Below, piece after piece: positions 9,346 to 17,388 of a stretch of 64,000 nucleotides of DNA. The stretch covers positions 1,330,628 to 1,394,627 of the forward strand of contig NZ_CM001439.1 of the NCBI RefSeq assembly GCF_000244955.1. Direction: 5' to 3'. The notes under the pieces are model-generated. The model was not told the origin of the DNA and made no database searches. It saw only the letters and a program-made list of their open reading frames with translations. Each line of letters opens with the position of its first letter. The stretch's first letter is position 1. The position numbers were made by a program, and so were the translations under genes. The stretch comes from Saccharomonospora marina XMU15 (GTDB lineage Bacteria; Actinomycetota; Actinomycetes; Mycobacteriales; Pseudonocardiaceae).

Positions 9346-9432
9346 ATGTCGACCCGCATCGAGACCGCACGCCGGGGCACTGTCCGCCCCGGCGGGCTCG
9401 GTTGCGCGGCCTGTCCTTGTCGCTGTCGGTGA
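9346..9432 (+). CDS. Cys-rich leader peptide, candidate cysteine attenuator
   Basis: A 28-residue ORF, MSTRIETARR at the start and CAACPCRCR at the end, with five cysteines in its last nine residues. No ribosome binding site precedes the ATG, but a promoter-like pair places the transcription start on it. Leaderless short ORFs rich in Cys are known in mycobacteria as cysteine-responsive attenuators of sulfur genes. The gene 50 bases downstream encodes cysteine dioxygenase, so sensing of charged tRNA-Cys would make sense. I saw no clear terminator hairpin between the two, so any coupling would be translational or Rho-dependent. Function is inferred. Confidence 0.55.
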   Translation: MSTRIETARRGTVRPGGLGCAACPCRCR

Positions 9433-9482
9433 CCTTCGACACCGAACTTCGCCGCCGCATCTCCTCTCCGACAAAGGACACC

Positions 9483-10001
9483 ATGTTCGCCGTTCCCGAG
9501 AACACCGTCGCGCCCGCCGCCGGTACCGCCACCGCGCTGCGTCACCCGGTTCGCACGGCGCTGGAGTACGCCGCCGACCGGGAGCGCTGGCGCGGACTGC
9601 TGCGCTACGACCCCGACGAGCGCTTCGCCGCGCCGCTGGAACGTGACCACGAACAGGAGGTCTGGTTGCTGAGCTGGCTTCCCGGGCAACTCGCCGAGCC
9701 GCACGACCACGGCCACACCACCGGCGCGTTCACCATCGTGTGTGGGCGCCTCACCGAAACCGTCTACCGCGCCGATCCCGCCGATCCCGCAGATCCCGCC
9801 GACTCAGCCGATCCCGCCGTTGCGGCCGCGCGGGTGCACCTGCTGGCAGCCGGGCAGTCGCGGGTGTTCGGCCCCGGGTACGTGCACCGGGTCGAGAACG
9901 AGGGGCCCGACCCCGTCATCAGCGTGCACGTCTACCGCGCCGGTGGCCGGATCGTGCGTCCGGTTACATGGCTGGGCACACCGGTGCCCGGTGGAACGTA
10001 G
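9483..10001 (+). CDS. Cysteine dioxygenase (cupin)
   Basis: A type I cysteine dioxygenase that oxidises L-cysteine to cysteine sulfinate, a first step in cysteine catabolism. The 172-residue single cupin has the iron site EPHDHGHTTGAFTIV (two His) and the third His in YVHRVEN. The ATG at 9483 is preceded by AAAGGA. The longer open frame upstream crosses the IS right end and the repeat array and is not coding. An odd feature is a run of DPA repeats (about residues 98-112) encoded by 9-bp tandem repeats at 9771-9819, placed between cupin strands. The last 70 bases overlap the convergent gene at 9932-10606. Confidence 0.87.
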   Translation: MFAVPENTVAPAAGTATALRHPVRTALEYAADRERWRGLLRYDPDERFAAPLERDHEQEVWLLSWLPGQLAEPHDHGHTTGAFTIVCGRLTETVYRADPADPADPADSADPAVAAARVHLLAAGQSRVFGPGYVHRVENEGPDPVISVHVYRAGGRIVRPVTWLGTPVPGGT

Positions 10002-10606
10002 CCCGAGGGAACCGGGTCACCGAACGTGGTGTGCACCGGGAGCACACCCGCCCACGCGTTGCCGTCGGCGAGGTCGGCGGGCTCCTCGGTGGGATCGCCG
10101 CTTCGCTGCTTCACCGAAGCCTCCGTCAGGTCCAGCGCGAGCACGGCCACAGCGGCCAGTTCCTTGCCGTTGGGTTGGCGGGCATGCTCCCAGGAGCCGG
10201 GCGAAAGGTGTTCGGTCAGCACCCGAAGCCCGTGCAGCTTGGCGCGCTCGTCGGTGACCGGGCGAGCTCTGCCGTGGACCACGGCGCTGCGGTAGTTCAT
10301 CGAGTGGTGCTGCAGCGATCGGGCGTAGACGATCGCGTCGAGGACGGTCACGGCCACGCACACGTCAGTCCCGGCGGCGGCACGCAGGTTCGCCGAGCCC
10401 GTGGAGCCGTGCAGGTACAGCGTGTCGCCGTCTCGGCCGAAGCCGGTGGGTACCACCACGGGCGAGCCGCCGAGTACGACACCGAGATGGCACACCAGCG
10501 CCTCGTCGAGCAGGGAGTACAGGGCTTCTCGGTCGTGCAGTGCCCGGTCGCGGTTGCGCGTCAGCGTGCTGCGTGGTGTCGGCGACAGTGGTGGAAGGCT
10601 CGGCAT
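9932..10606 (-). CDS. Pyridoxamine 5'-phosphate oxidase-like flavin split-barrel protein
   Basis: A 224-residue FMN-binding split-barrel protein of the Pyridox_ox_2 type. It has the family pattern PTGFGRDGDTLYLHGSTGS (flavin phosphate region), followed by ARSLQHHSMNYRSAVVHGRA. Members of this family reduce varied substrates, and few have a known role. It is divergent from a MocR-type regulator, a common pairing that suggests the regulator controls it. Its 3' end overlaps the cysteine dioxygenase gene by 70 bases in antisense. No specific substrate can be named. Confidence 0.75.
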   Translation of the reverse strand: MPSLPPLSPTPRSTLTRNRDRALHDREALYSLLDEALVCHLGVVLGGSPVVVPTGFGRDGDTLYLHGSTGSANLRAAAGTDVCVAVTVLDAIVYARSLQHHSMNYRSAVVHGRARPVTDERAKLHGLRVLTEHLSPGSWEHARQPNGKELAAVAVLALDLTEASVKQRSGDPTEEPADLADGNAWAGVLPVHTTFGDPVPSGYVPPGTGVPSHVTGRTIRPPAR

Positions 10607-10627
10607 GCGGCAAGTCTGCGACCAGTA

Positions 10628-10648
10628 GTGGCATCATGGAATAGCCAC
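10628..10648. promoter_or_regulatory. Candidate operator between the split-barrel gene and the MocR gene
   Basis: The inverted repeat GTGGC-N11-GCCAC lies in the 69-bp divergent gap, 22 bases from the split-barrel start and 28 from the regulator start. Its position fits a MocR binding site controlling both genes. Confidence 0.4.
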
Positions 10649-10675
10649 ACACAACTTCGATCAGGAGGCCACTCT

Positions 10676-12058
10676 TTGGCCAGAGGTGACACCGCGCTGC
10701 CGGTCACGCTCGACCGGGACTCCGCCGTCCCGCTCGCCGTGCAACTCGCCGACGCACTGCGTGAGTCCGCTTCCACCGGGCACCTGCGAGGCGGCGACCG
10801 GCTTCCTTCCACGAGGGCGCTCGCAGGCAGGCTCGGCGTGAGCCGGACCGTCACCTCCGCCGCGTACGAGCAACTGCACGCCGAGGGCTGGATCGTGGGC
10901 AGGCACGGTTCCGGCACCTACGTGACCACCTCGCCGCCGACCCCCGCCTCACGGCGTGACCACCTCGTCCCCGACGACGAACCCGCGGTGGACCTGCTCG
11001 TGCTCACCCCAGGCGTGCCGTGGGCAGACGGCATCGACCGGGCCGCATGGCGGCGCGCCTGGCGCGCCGCCGCCGACACCCCACCGCTGTGGCGGGCACA
11101 TCGCCGCGGGCTGCCGGAATACCGAGGGGTGATCGCCGAGCATCTGCTGCGCCACCGTGGGCTCGACGCGGCCACCGACTCGGTGCTCGCCACCGGCGGC
11201 ACCACGGCGGCAGTGGTCGAACTCGCCGCTGCCGTGCTGCGCCCGGGGCAGCTTGTCGCCGTCGAGGAGCCTGGATACCAGCGTGCGGTGCGGGCATTTC
11301 GTGCCGCGGGACTGCGGGTGGCACCGGTGCCCGTCGACTCCCAGGGCCTTCGCCCCGACGCCGTGCCGCCCGGCGTCGCCGCGGTCTACTGCTCACCCGC
11401 GCACCAGTACCCGATGGGCAGCAGGATGAGCGCGTCACGGCGGGTGGAGTTGGTGGAGCGCGCCCGCTCGGAGGGTTTCCTCGTCGTCGAGGACGACTAC
11501 GACGGAGAGCTTCGCTACGACGTCGCGCCGCTTCCGCTGCTCGCCTCGCTCGCGCCGGACGTCGTCGTCCACCTCGGTACCACGAGCAAGATCCTCACGC
11601 CGACGCTCGGTGCCGGGTGGATGGTCGCGCCCGCCGGTGTCGCCTCCGCGATCCTGGACTACCGCGACGAGACCGGCACCAGGCCCTCGCCCGCGGGCCA
11701 GCGGGTGTTGGTGGAGCTGGCGAGGCACGGCGACCTCGGCAGGCACCTGCGCAGGTTGCGCAGGGAACTCGCCGAGCGCAGGGCGCTGCTTGTCGATGCG
11801 CTGAGGCGCGAACGGGTGCCGGTGCTCGGCGACGACGCGGGCGCGCACCTGGTGGTGCCGGTCGGCTCGGCTGAGCAGGAGCGGCGACGACTGGCCGAAG
11901 GGCGAAGGCGTGGACTCCTGCTCGACGGCCTGGCCAGGCACTTCGACGGCGAACCGAGCGCACACGGCATCGCGGTGGGCTACGCCGGATGTGACAGGGA
12001 CACGTTGCGGGACGCGCTCGGGGTGCTCGTCGAGGTCCTGCGCCCGGCTCGGCGGTAG
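10676..12058 (+). CDS. MocR-family (GntR-type HTH plus aminotransferase domain) regulator
   Basis: A 460-residue regulator that joins a winged-helix GntR domain (residues 1-75, with GDRLPSTRALAGRLGVSR) to a fold-type I aminotransferase domain that binds PLP. The PLP lysine is in LGTTSKILTPTLGAGWM, and the Asp that pairs with the pyridine ring is in VVEDDYDGELRY. PdxR regulators of PLP synthesis have this layout, but no pdxST genes are in the window, so the target is more likely the divergent split-barrel gene. The TTG at 10676 has a perfect AGGAGG seven bases upstream. The stop is 11 bases before ddl, so read-through is possible. Confidence 0.88.
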   Translation: MARGDTALPVTLDRDSAVPLAVQLADALRESASTGHLRGGDRLPSTRALAGRLGVSRTVTSAAYEQLHAEGWIVGRHGSGTYVTTSPPTPASRRDHLVPDDEPAVDLLVLTPGVPWADGIDRAAWRRAWRAAADTPPLWRAHRRGLPEYRGVIAEHLLRHRGLDAATDSVLATGGTTAAVVELAAAVLRPGQLVAVEEPGYQRAVRAFRAAGLRVAPVPVDSQGLRPDAVPPGVAAVYCSPAHQYPMGSRMSASRRVELVERARSEGFLVVEDDYDGELRYDVAPLPLLASLAPDVVVHLGTTSKILTPTLGAGWMVAPAGVASAILDYRDETGTRPSPAGQRVLVELARHGDLGRHLRRLRRELAERRALLVDALRRERVPVLGDDAGAHLVVPVGSAEQERRRLAEGRRRGLLLDGLARHFDGEPSAHGIAVGYAGCDRDTLRDALGVLVEVLRPARR

Positions 12059-12069
12059 GGTGACCGGCC

Positions 12070-13167
12070 ATGAGTAGCCGCAAGACGCGAGTGGCCGTCG
12101 TCTTCGGGGGCCGCAGCACCGAGCACACCATTTCCTGTGTGTCGGCGGGCAGCGTGCTGGCCAACCTGGACCCGCAACGTTTCGAGGTGGTGCCGATCGG
12201 CATCACCCGCGAAGGCGGTTGGGTGCTCGGTACCAGTGACCCGGCGGCGTTGCGAATCCAGGGCAAGGAACTGCCTGCCGTGGACGGGGGCAAGGCGCTC
12301 GTGCTGGCGGGTGACCCCACCAGCAAGGGGTTGGTGAGCCTGGAGCCGGGGCAGGAGGCCGAGGTGCTCGGCGGCGTCGACGTCGTCTTCCCCGTGCTGC
12401 ACGGTGCGTTCGGTGAAGACGGCACCATCCAGGGTCTGCTCGAACTGGCCGAGATCCCCTACGTGGGTGCGGGGGTACTGGCCAGCGCCGCCGCGATGGA
12501 CAAGGAGTACGCCAAGAAGCTGCTTGCCGCGGAGGGCCTGCCGGTCGGCAGGTACGCGACCATCCGGCGTGGACAGGCCACCCTGGACGAGGCGACCCGC
12601 GAGCGGCTCGGCCTTCCGGTGTTCGTCAAGCCCGCACGGGCGGGTTCCTCCATCGGTATCAGCAAGGTCACCGACTACAGCCGCCTCGACGAGGCGGTAG
12701 CGGTTGCCAGGAAGACCGACCCGAAGGTGCTTGTCGAGGCGGCGGTCGTGGGGCGCGAAGTGGAGTGCGGGGTGCTGGAGTTCCCCGACGGGCGCGTCGA
12801 GGCTTCGTTGCCCGCCGAGATCCGCGTGCTCGCCGAGGGCCAGGACGCCTGGTACGACTTCGAGACCAAGTACCTCGGCGAGGACGCCGAGTTGGACATT
12901 CCCGCCAAGCTGGACGACTCCGTGACCGAGCGGCTGCGTGCCTGTGCCGTGCGGGCGTTTCGGGCGCTGGACTGTCAGGGGCTGGCGCGTGTCGACTTCT
13001 TCGTCGGCAGCGACGGTGAACTGACCATCAACGAGGTCAACACGATGCCCGGCTTCACCACCACCTCCGCCTACCCGAAGATGTGGGCGGTGACGGGGCT
13101 GGACTACCCGACACTGCTGTCGACGCTGGTGGAGACCGCGCTCGCGCGCGGAACGGGACTGCGCTGA
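12070..13167 (+). CDS. ddl: D-alanine--D-alanine ligase
   Basis: Ddl joins two D-alanines for peptidoglycan precursors. The 365-residue ATP-grasp enzyme starts [21 protein letters not shown], with the Glu and Ser of the first D-Ala site. [21 protein letters not shown] and [16 protein letters not shown] bind ATP, and ARVDFF with [14 protein letters not shown] carries the metal ligands and oxyanion hole. In mycobacteria ddl also neighbours thiL and ung, as it does here. Confidence 0.97.
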   Translation: MSSRKTRVAVVFGGRSTEHTISCVSAGSVLANLDPQRFEVVPIGITREGGWVLGTSDPAALRIQGKELPAVDGGKALVLAGDPTSKGLVSLEPGQEAEVLGGVDVVFPVLHGAFGEDGTIQGLLELAEIPYVGAGVLASAAAMDKEYAKKLLAAEGLPVGRYATIRRGQATLDEATRERLGLPVFVKPARAGSSIGISKVTDYSRLDEAVAVARKTDPKVLVEAAVVGREVECGVLEFPDGRVEASLPAEIRVLAEGQDAWYDFETKYLGEDAELDIPAKLDDSVTERLRACAVRAFRALDCQGLARVDFFVGSDGELTINEVNTMPGFTTTSAYPKMWAVTGLDYPTLLSTLVETALARGTGLR

Positions 13168-13191
13168 GCCTGCTCGCCTGCGCAGCTCAGC
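13163..13191. terminator. Weak hairpin at convergent ddl / DUF3515 ends
   Basis: A 7-bp stem GCTGAGC/GCTCAGC, which includes the ddl stop codon, has a 15-base loop. It lies between convergent genes, so a bidirectional terminator role is plausible but weak. Confidence 0.4.
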
Positions 13192-13729
13192 CGAACCGCA
13201 GCGGCACGGCGGGCAGCGTGGCCGAGATCGTGCCGGAGATGTCCTGCAGCGGTCCCGTTCCCGCGTCGGCGGGCACGGTGAGCGCCGCGTAGACCTCACG
13301 GTCGACGGCGTACCAGGTGGCCGAGCCGTCGCCGGGGACCTGCAACCACTGCACGCCGTCGATGACACGCAGTGGCGAGGTTCGTGTCAGTTCTCCCGGT
13401 CGCGGCAGCCCGCACCGCAGCACGATCGGGTTCGCCTCGCCCCACGCCAGTGTCGCGGGAGGGGCGGGTTCGGCGAGTTCGCGTCGCGGCAGCGTCCGAC
13501 CGGCCGACTTGAGTGTTTCGGGTGCGGCGGCCACGAGTTCGGCGCACTGCGGGCTGTCGGCCTGCGGTGCGGGCACCGACACCAGCGCCAGCGGCCCCGC
13601 AGGCCGCCTTGTGCCGGGTTCCTCGCCGCCCCAGGTGATCCCGAGCACCGCGACCGTCACGGCGAGTGCGGTGGCGAGGACCACGGCGGCGATGAGAAAC
13701 ACCCTGGGAGGTGCGCCGGTCTCGCTCAC
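13187..13729 (-). CDS. DUF3515 family membrane-anchored protein
   Basis: A 180-residue protein with one N-terminal membrane segment (residues about 11-32, FLIAAVVLATALAVTVAVLG) and an outside domain. The sequence fits the actinobacterial DUF3515 family, usually found next to ddl and thiL. Two cysteines (SPQCAEL and VLRCGLP) could form an extracytoplasmic disulfide. DGVQWLQVPGDGSATWYAVDRE is the best conserved block. Function is unknown. Confidence 0.75.
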   Translation of the reverse strand: MSETGAPPRVFLIAAVVLATALAVTVAVLGITWGGEEPGTRRPAGPLALVSVPAPQADSPQCAELVAAAPETLKSAGRTLPRRELAEPAPPATLAWGEANPIVLRCGLPRPGELTRTSPLRVIDGVQWLQVPGDGSATWYAVDREVYAALTVPADAGTGPLQDISGTISATLPAVPLRFG

Positions 13730-13761
13730 GCCTCCACTACATCACACCGGCGAGTTGCCAC

Positions 13762-13995
13762 TCACAGGTGCACCACAGGGCAGGTCAGCGTGCGCGTGAT
13801 GCCTTCGACGTTCTGCACCCTCGCCACGACGAGTTGCCCCAACTCGTCCACGTTGTCCGCCGCGGCGCGCACGATCACGTCGTAGGGCCCCGTAACGTCC
13901 TCCGAACTAGTGACGCCGGGAATGTTCGCGATCTCGGCGGCGACGGATGCCGCCTTCCCGACCTCGGTCTGAATGAGGATGTATGCGTGAACCAC
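13762..13995 (-). CDS. Stand-alone AsnC/Lrp ligand-binding (RAM) domain protein
   Basis: A 77-residue protein made only of the AsnC/Lrp effector-binding domain, without the DNA-binding helix-turn-helix. It starts VVHAYILIQTEVGKAASVA and has the beta-alpha-beta pattern with DVTGPYDVIVRAAADN. Such domains form octamers that bind amino acids and may modulate full-length Lrp proteins. The GTG at 13995 is chosen because the domain starts there. The longer open frame upstream runs antisense through thiL. It is divergent from thiL. Confidence 0.75.
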   Translation of the reverse strand: MVHAYILIQTEVGKAASVAAEIANIPGVTSSEDVTGPYDVIVRAAADNVDELGQLVVARVQNVEGITRTLTCPVVHL

Positions 13996-14035
13996 GGCGC
14001 GCCCCTTCGTCTGCGACGGTGTGCTCAGGATAGGA

Positions 14036-14051
14036 ACGTTGGCAGCAACGT
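14036..14051. promoter_or_regulatory. Perfect palindrome in the AsnC-domain / thiL divergent region
   Basis: ACGTTG-GCAG-CAACGT is a perfect 6-bp inverted repeat centred 48 bases from the AsnC-domain start. It is a candidate operator. The AsnC-type protein here has no DNA-binding domain, so another factor would have to bind. Confidence 0.35.
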
Positions 14052-14115
14052 ACCTCAGTGCTGCAACGATCGGATATCCGAGTAGTTGGCGCCCTGTGCA
14101 ACAACGGAGGTGGGA

Positions 14116-15084
14116 GTGGACGGCAGCCCAACGCCGGGCGAGCAGACCGTCTCGGCGATCGGCGAGTTCGGGTTGATCCGTGAGGTCACGACCGGGAGGG
14201 CGCAGCCGTCGACCACGCTGCTCGGTCCAGGTGACGACGCGGCGGTCGTGGCGGCGCCGGACGGCAGAGTCGTCGTCACCACCGACACCCTCGTGCAGGG
14301 TGTGCACTTTCGGCTGGACTGGTCCAGCCCCGGCAACGTCGGCCGAAAGGCGGTGGCGGTCAACCTGTCCGACATCTGCGCGATGGGCGCCGTGGCGACC
14401 TCGGTTGTGGTCGGTCTGGCATGCCCGCCCGAGACGCCGGTGTCGGTGGCGACCGAGTTGTTCGACGGCATCGCGGCGGAAGCGGAACGGGCCCGCGTCG
14501 GCGTGGTCGGCGGGGACATGGTGAGCGGCAAGGAGATCGTGATCAGCATTACCGCGCTGGGCGACCTCGGCGGACGGCCGCCGGTCACCAGATCCGGTGC
14601 CAGCCCGGGCGACGTCCTCGCCGTCTGCGGCAGGCTCGGCTGGGCGGCAGCCGGACTCGCCGTGCTCGGGCGTGGTTTCCGGTCGCCGGTGGGAGTGGTC
14701 AACGCCCAGCGCTACCCCGAACCGCCCTATGCCGCGGGCCCGCAGGCCGCGATCGCGGGCGCCACCTCGATGATCGACGTCTCCGACGGGCTGCTCGCCG
14801 ATCTCGGGCATCTGGCGCAGGCATCCGGGGTGGGGTTCGACGTACGCACCGAGTTGCTCACCGTCGCCCCGAAACTCGTCGACGTTGGCACCGCGCTCGG
14901 GGCCGACCCGCTGCACTGGGTGCTGACCGGTGGCGAGGATCACGCTCTTGCCGCGACGTTCCCCTCCAGCGTGGAGTTGCCGCAGGGCTGGACGAGAATC
15001 GGTGTCGCGCTGATGCCGGAAAGCGGCGTCACGGTGGACGGCGTGCCGTACGAGCGGGAAACAGGTTGGGAACACTGGCGTTGA
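14116..15084 (+). CDS. thiL: Thiamine-monophosphate kinase
   Basis: ThiL phosphorylates thiamine monophosphate to the active cofactor thiamine diphosphate. The 322-residue protein has the PurM-like kinase motifs GPGDDAAVV (metal site), TTDTLVQGVHFR, NLSDICAMGA and GGEDHALAATF. GTG 14116 is chosen because GGAGG lies five bases upstream. An in-frame TTG at 14086 has no such site. The downstream acetyltransferase begins 60 bases later on the same strand. No TPP riboswitch was seen. Confidence 0.93.
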   Translation: MDGSPTPGEQTVSAIGEFGLIREVTTGRAQPSTTLLGPGDDAAVVAAPDGRVVVTTDTLVQGVHFRLDWSSPGNVGRKAVAVNLSDICAMGAVATSVVVGLACPPETPVSVATELFDGIAAEAERARVGVVGGDMVSGKEIVISITALGDLGGRPPVTRSGASPGDVLAVCGRLGWAAAGLAVLGRGFRSPVGVVNAQRYPEPPYAAGPQAAIAGATSMIDVSDGLLADLGHLAQASGVGFDVRTELLTVAPKLVDVGTALGADPLHWVLTGGEDHALAATFPSSVELPQGWTRIGVALMPESGVTVDGVPYERETGWEHWR

Positions 15085-15143
15085 TCCGGTTGGATGACTC
15101 GAAGGCGCGGTGGGTGACCGCGCCGATTCCGTGGGAGGAGCCG

Positions 15144-15623
15144 ATGACCGGGTTGCACATCCGTACCGTGCCGTTCGACCACCCCGACGCGGTGAAGCTC
15201 ATCGACGAGGTGCAGCAGGAGTACGTGACGCGCTACGGCGATCCGGATGTGACGCCCGTCGACGTGTCGGAGTTCGCGCCACCGCGAGGACTGTTCGTCG
15301 TCGGTTACCTCGACGGCGCGCCGGTGGCGTGCGGCGGTTGGCGCGCGCACGACGGCCCTTTGCCCGAGTTCCTGCCCGGTGATGCGGAGCTGAAGCGCAT
15401 GTACGTGGTGCCGTCGGCAAGGGGGCGGGGACTGTCGCGGGTACTGCTCGCCGAGTTGGAGCGCACGGCGGTGGACGCGGGCAGGAAGCGGGTGGTGCTC
15501 GAGACGGGTACCCGGCAGCCGGAAGCGATCGCGCTCTACCGCTCCAGCGGCTACGCCGACATCGCCAAGTTCGGGCACTACCGTGACGACCCGTTGAGTG
15601 TCTGCCTCGCGAAGGGACTGTAG
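15144..15623 (+). CDS. GNAT family N-acetyltransferase
   Basis: A 159-residue single-domain GNAT acetyltransferase. The acetyl-CoA pyrophosphate loop is in MYVVPSARGRGLSRVLLAEL (R-x-x-G-x-G type), followed by the conserved ALYRSSGY near the C-terminus. The ATG at 15144 has GGGAGGAG just upstream. It lies 59 bases after thiL and 6 bases before the carbonic-anhydrase-like gene, so all three are likely one transcript. The acetyl acceptor is unknown. Confidence 0.85.
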   Translation: MTGLHIRTVPFDHPDAVKLIDEVQQEYVTRYGDPDVTPVDVSEFAPPRGLFVVGYLDGAPVACGGWRAHDGPLPEFLPGDAELKRMYVVPSARGRGLSRVLLAELERTAVDAGRKRVVLETGTRQPEAIALYRSSGYADIAKFGHYRDDPLSVCLAKGL

Positions 15624-15629
15624 AGCGGC

Positions 15630-16151
15630 ATGGCGATCTACGCGCTGGCGGAGTTGGAGCCGAGTATCCACCCCGATGCCTACGTTCATCCGGACGCGAC
15701 GGTGATCGGTGACGTGCGCATCGCGGCGGAGGCTTCGGTATGGCCGGGCACCGTACTGCGAGGGGACAACGGCTATATCGAGTTGGGACCACGCTCCAAC
15801 GTCCAGGACGGTTGCGTGCTGCACTGCACTCAGCGCCATCCCACGATTCTCGGGGCGAACTCCGCGATCGGGCATTCGGTGCACGTCGAGGGCGCCACCA
15901 TCGGCACCGGCTGCCTCATCGCATCGGGTTCGGTCGTGCTCAACGGCACCGTCGTCGAGGACGGCGGAATGGTTGGCGCGGGCGCCGTGCTGTCGTACGA
16001 CTCGCGGGTGCCCTCCGGCCACATCGCCCTCGGCGTGCCCGCCAGGACCAGACCCAACACCGCGTTCGGACCGGAGCAGATCGCCGCTGTCGTGGACGGT
16101 TACGTGGCAAGGGCGAAGCGGTTTCGGGCGGAGTTGCGGAGGCTGGACTGA
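15630..16151 (+). CDS. Gamma-carbonic-anhydrase-like left-handed beta-helix protein
   Basis: A 173-residue hexapeptide-repeat protein of the gamma-carbonic anhydrase family, expected to be a trimer with metal sites between subunits. Conserved elements are VWPGTVLRGDNGYIELG (Arg and Asp of the active site), NVQDGCVLHCT (Gln and first metal His) and IGHSVHVEG (second His). The third His ligand, normally five residues after the second, is Glu here, with a shifted His at +3. Carbonic anhydrase activity is therefore uncertain. Short distance to the acetyltransferase gene (6 bases) suggests co-transcription. Confidence 0.82.
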   Translation: MAIYALAELEPSIHPDAYVHPDATVIGDVRIAAEASVWPGTVLRGDNGYIELGPRSNVQDGCVLHCTQRHPTILGANSAIGHSVHVEGATIGTGCLIASGSVVLNGTVVEDGGMVGAGAVLSYDSRVPSGHIALGVPARTRPNTAFGPEQIAAVVDGYVARAKRFRAELRRLD

Positions 16152-16170
16152 ACGCCACTGACACCGTCGC

Positions 16171-16254
16171 CGCGGGAGCGCAGAACTCGTGGGCGAGAGC
16201 GGGGAACTCGTGGGCGAGAGCGGGGAACTCGTGGGTGAGAGCGGGGGACTCGCG
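16171..16254. repeat. 21-bp tandem repeat array, four units
   Basis: Four contiguous units of exactly 21 bases (16171-16191, 16192-16212, 16213-16233, 16234-16254) share the core GAACTCGTG or GGACTCGCG. They read in the orientation opposite to the arrays at 7736 and 24627. The first unit carries the GCGCAGAACTCG subtype and the last the GCGGGGGACTCG subtype. In frame it would translate as heptads such as RAGNSWA, which falsely extends the ung ORF. It starts 19 bases after the upstream stop codon. Confidence 0.88.
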
Positions 16255-16299
16255 GAGGGCGTGCGGTTGGTTCCCCCGGGTGAGCTAAGCTCGCGTGCC

Positions 16300-16977
16300 G
16301 TGACCGCGCGACCGCTGCACGAAATCGTCGATCCCGGATGGGCATGCGCCCTCGAACCCGTCGCCGATCAGATCGCTGCGATGGGGGAGTTCCTCCGCGC
16401 CGAGGTCGCCGAGGGCCGCACGTACCTTCCCTCGGGCGAGAACATCCTGCGCGCGTTCAAACAGCCTTTCGACGAGGTGCGCGCACTGATCGTCGGGCAG
16501 GACCCCTACCCGACTCCAGGTCACCCGATCGGGTTGTGTTTCGCGGTGGCGCCCGACGTTCGCCCGCTGCCGAAGAGTCTCGTCAACATCTTCAAGGAGT
16601 ACTGCGACGACCTCGGCCACCCGCAGCCGTCCACCGGGGACCTCACCCCGTGGACCGAGCAGGGCGTGCTCCTGCTCAACCGTGCGCTCACCGTGCGGCC
16701 GGGCAAGCCCAACTCCCACCAGGGCAAGGGCTGGGAGAAGATCACCGAGCAGGCCATTACGGCGCTGGCCGCCAGGGACAAGCCGCTGGTGGCGATCCTG
16801 TGGGGAAGCAACGCTCGCAAGCTCAAGCCGCTGCTCGGCTCGGTTCCGTGCGTGGAGTCGGTACACCCCAGCCCGTTGTCGGCGCACAACGGCTTCTTCG
16901 GCTCGCGCCCGTTCAGCAGCACCAACGAGTTGCTGCGAAGGCAGGGTGCCGAGCCGATCGACTGGAAGCTGCCCTGA
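16300..16977 (+). CDS. ung: Uracil-DNA glycosylase
   Basis: Family 1 UNG removes uracil from DNA. The 225-residue protein has the water-activating loop [16 protein letters not shown], with the catalytic Asp and the actinobacterial Pro where E. coli has His. [21 protein letters not shown] follows in parts, and the minor-groove loop [18 protein letters not shown] is intact. The GTG at 16300 gives the family N-terminus. The frame stays open upstream to 16189 only because it runs through the 21-bp repeats. Confidence 0.95.
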   Translation: MTARPLHEIVDPGWACALEPVADQIAAMGEFLRAEVAEGRTYLPSGENILRAFKQPFDEVRALIVGQDPYPTPGHPIGLCFAVAPDVRPLPKSLVNIFKEYCDDLGHPQPSTGDLTPWTEQGVLLLNRALTVRPGKPNSHQGKGWEKITEQAITALAARDKPLVAILWGSNARKLKPLLGSVPCVESVHPSPLSAHNGFFGSRPFSSTNELLRRQGAEPIDWKLP

Positions 16978-16999
16978 GTTCGGGCCCGCGCGCAGCGAA

Positions 17000-17032
17000 A
17001 CGGCCCGGCGACCACTCGGGTCACCGGGCCGT
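17000..17032. terminator. Bidirectional terminator between ung and rpmB
   Basis: A 14-position stem with one G-T type pair (ACGGCCCGG arms at both ends) and a tight loop lies between convergent ung and rpmB. Confidence 0.75.
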
Positions 17033-17051
17033 CCGCGCAAGAACTGTGGCG

Positions 17052-17243
17052 TCAGCCCCGAACGACCTTGCCCGCCTTGATGCAGGAGGTGCACACGTTC
17101 AGGCGCTTCTTCTGGGAAAGCCCGACCTTCGCGTGCACGGTCTGGATGTTGGGGTTCCACCGGCGGTTGGTGCGCCGGTGAGAGTGCGAGACCGACTTGC
17201 CGAAGCCCGGCCCCTTGCCACAGACGTCGCACACGGCAGCCAC
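17052..17243 (-). CDS. rpmB: 50S ribosomal protein L28
   Basis: A 63-residue L28 of the large ribosomal subunit. It is the zinc-binding (C+) form with two CxxC pairs, [11 protein letters not shown] near the N-terminus and CTSC near the C-terminus. [17 protein letters not shown] is the family core. GTG 17243 has GGAG eight bases upstream, while an in-frame GTG at 17252 lies inside that ribosome binding site. The gene is divergent from fakA, as in many actinobacteria. Confidence 0.96.
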   Translation of the reverse strand: MAAVCDVCGKGPGFGKSVSHSHRRTNRRWNPNIQTVHAKVGLSQKKRLNVCTSCIKAGKVVRG

Positions 17244-17388
17244 GTCGAACACTCCTCGAAGAACTAGGTATCACGAACGTCCCGGCGACGCCGGGCAACT
17301 CGAACAGGGTAGCCGGTGCGTTCCCAGCTGCTGCCGCCGGGTCGCTACCCTCGCGAGAAACCCTCGATCCAGCCTTGGAGGATACGCG

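Noticed and set aside
14085-14115. TPP riboswitch before thiL
   Set aside because: The space is too short and lacks the conserved CTGAGA and related blocks.
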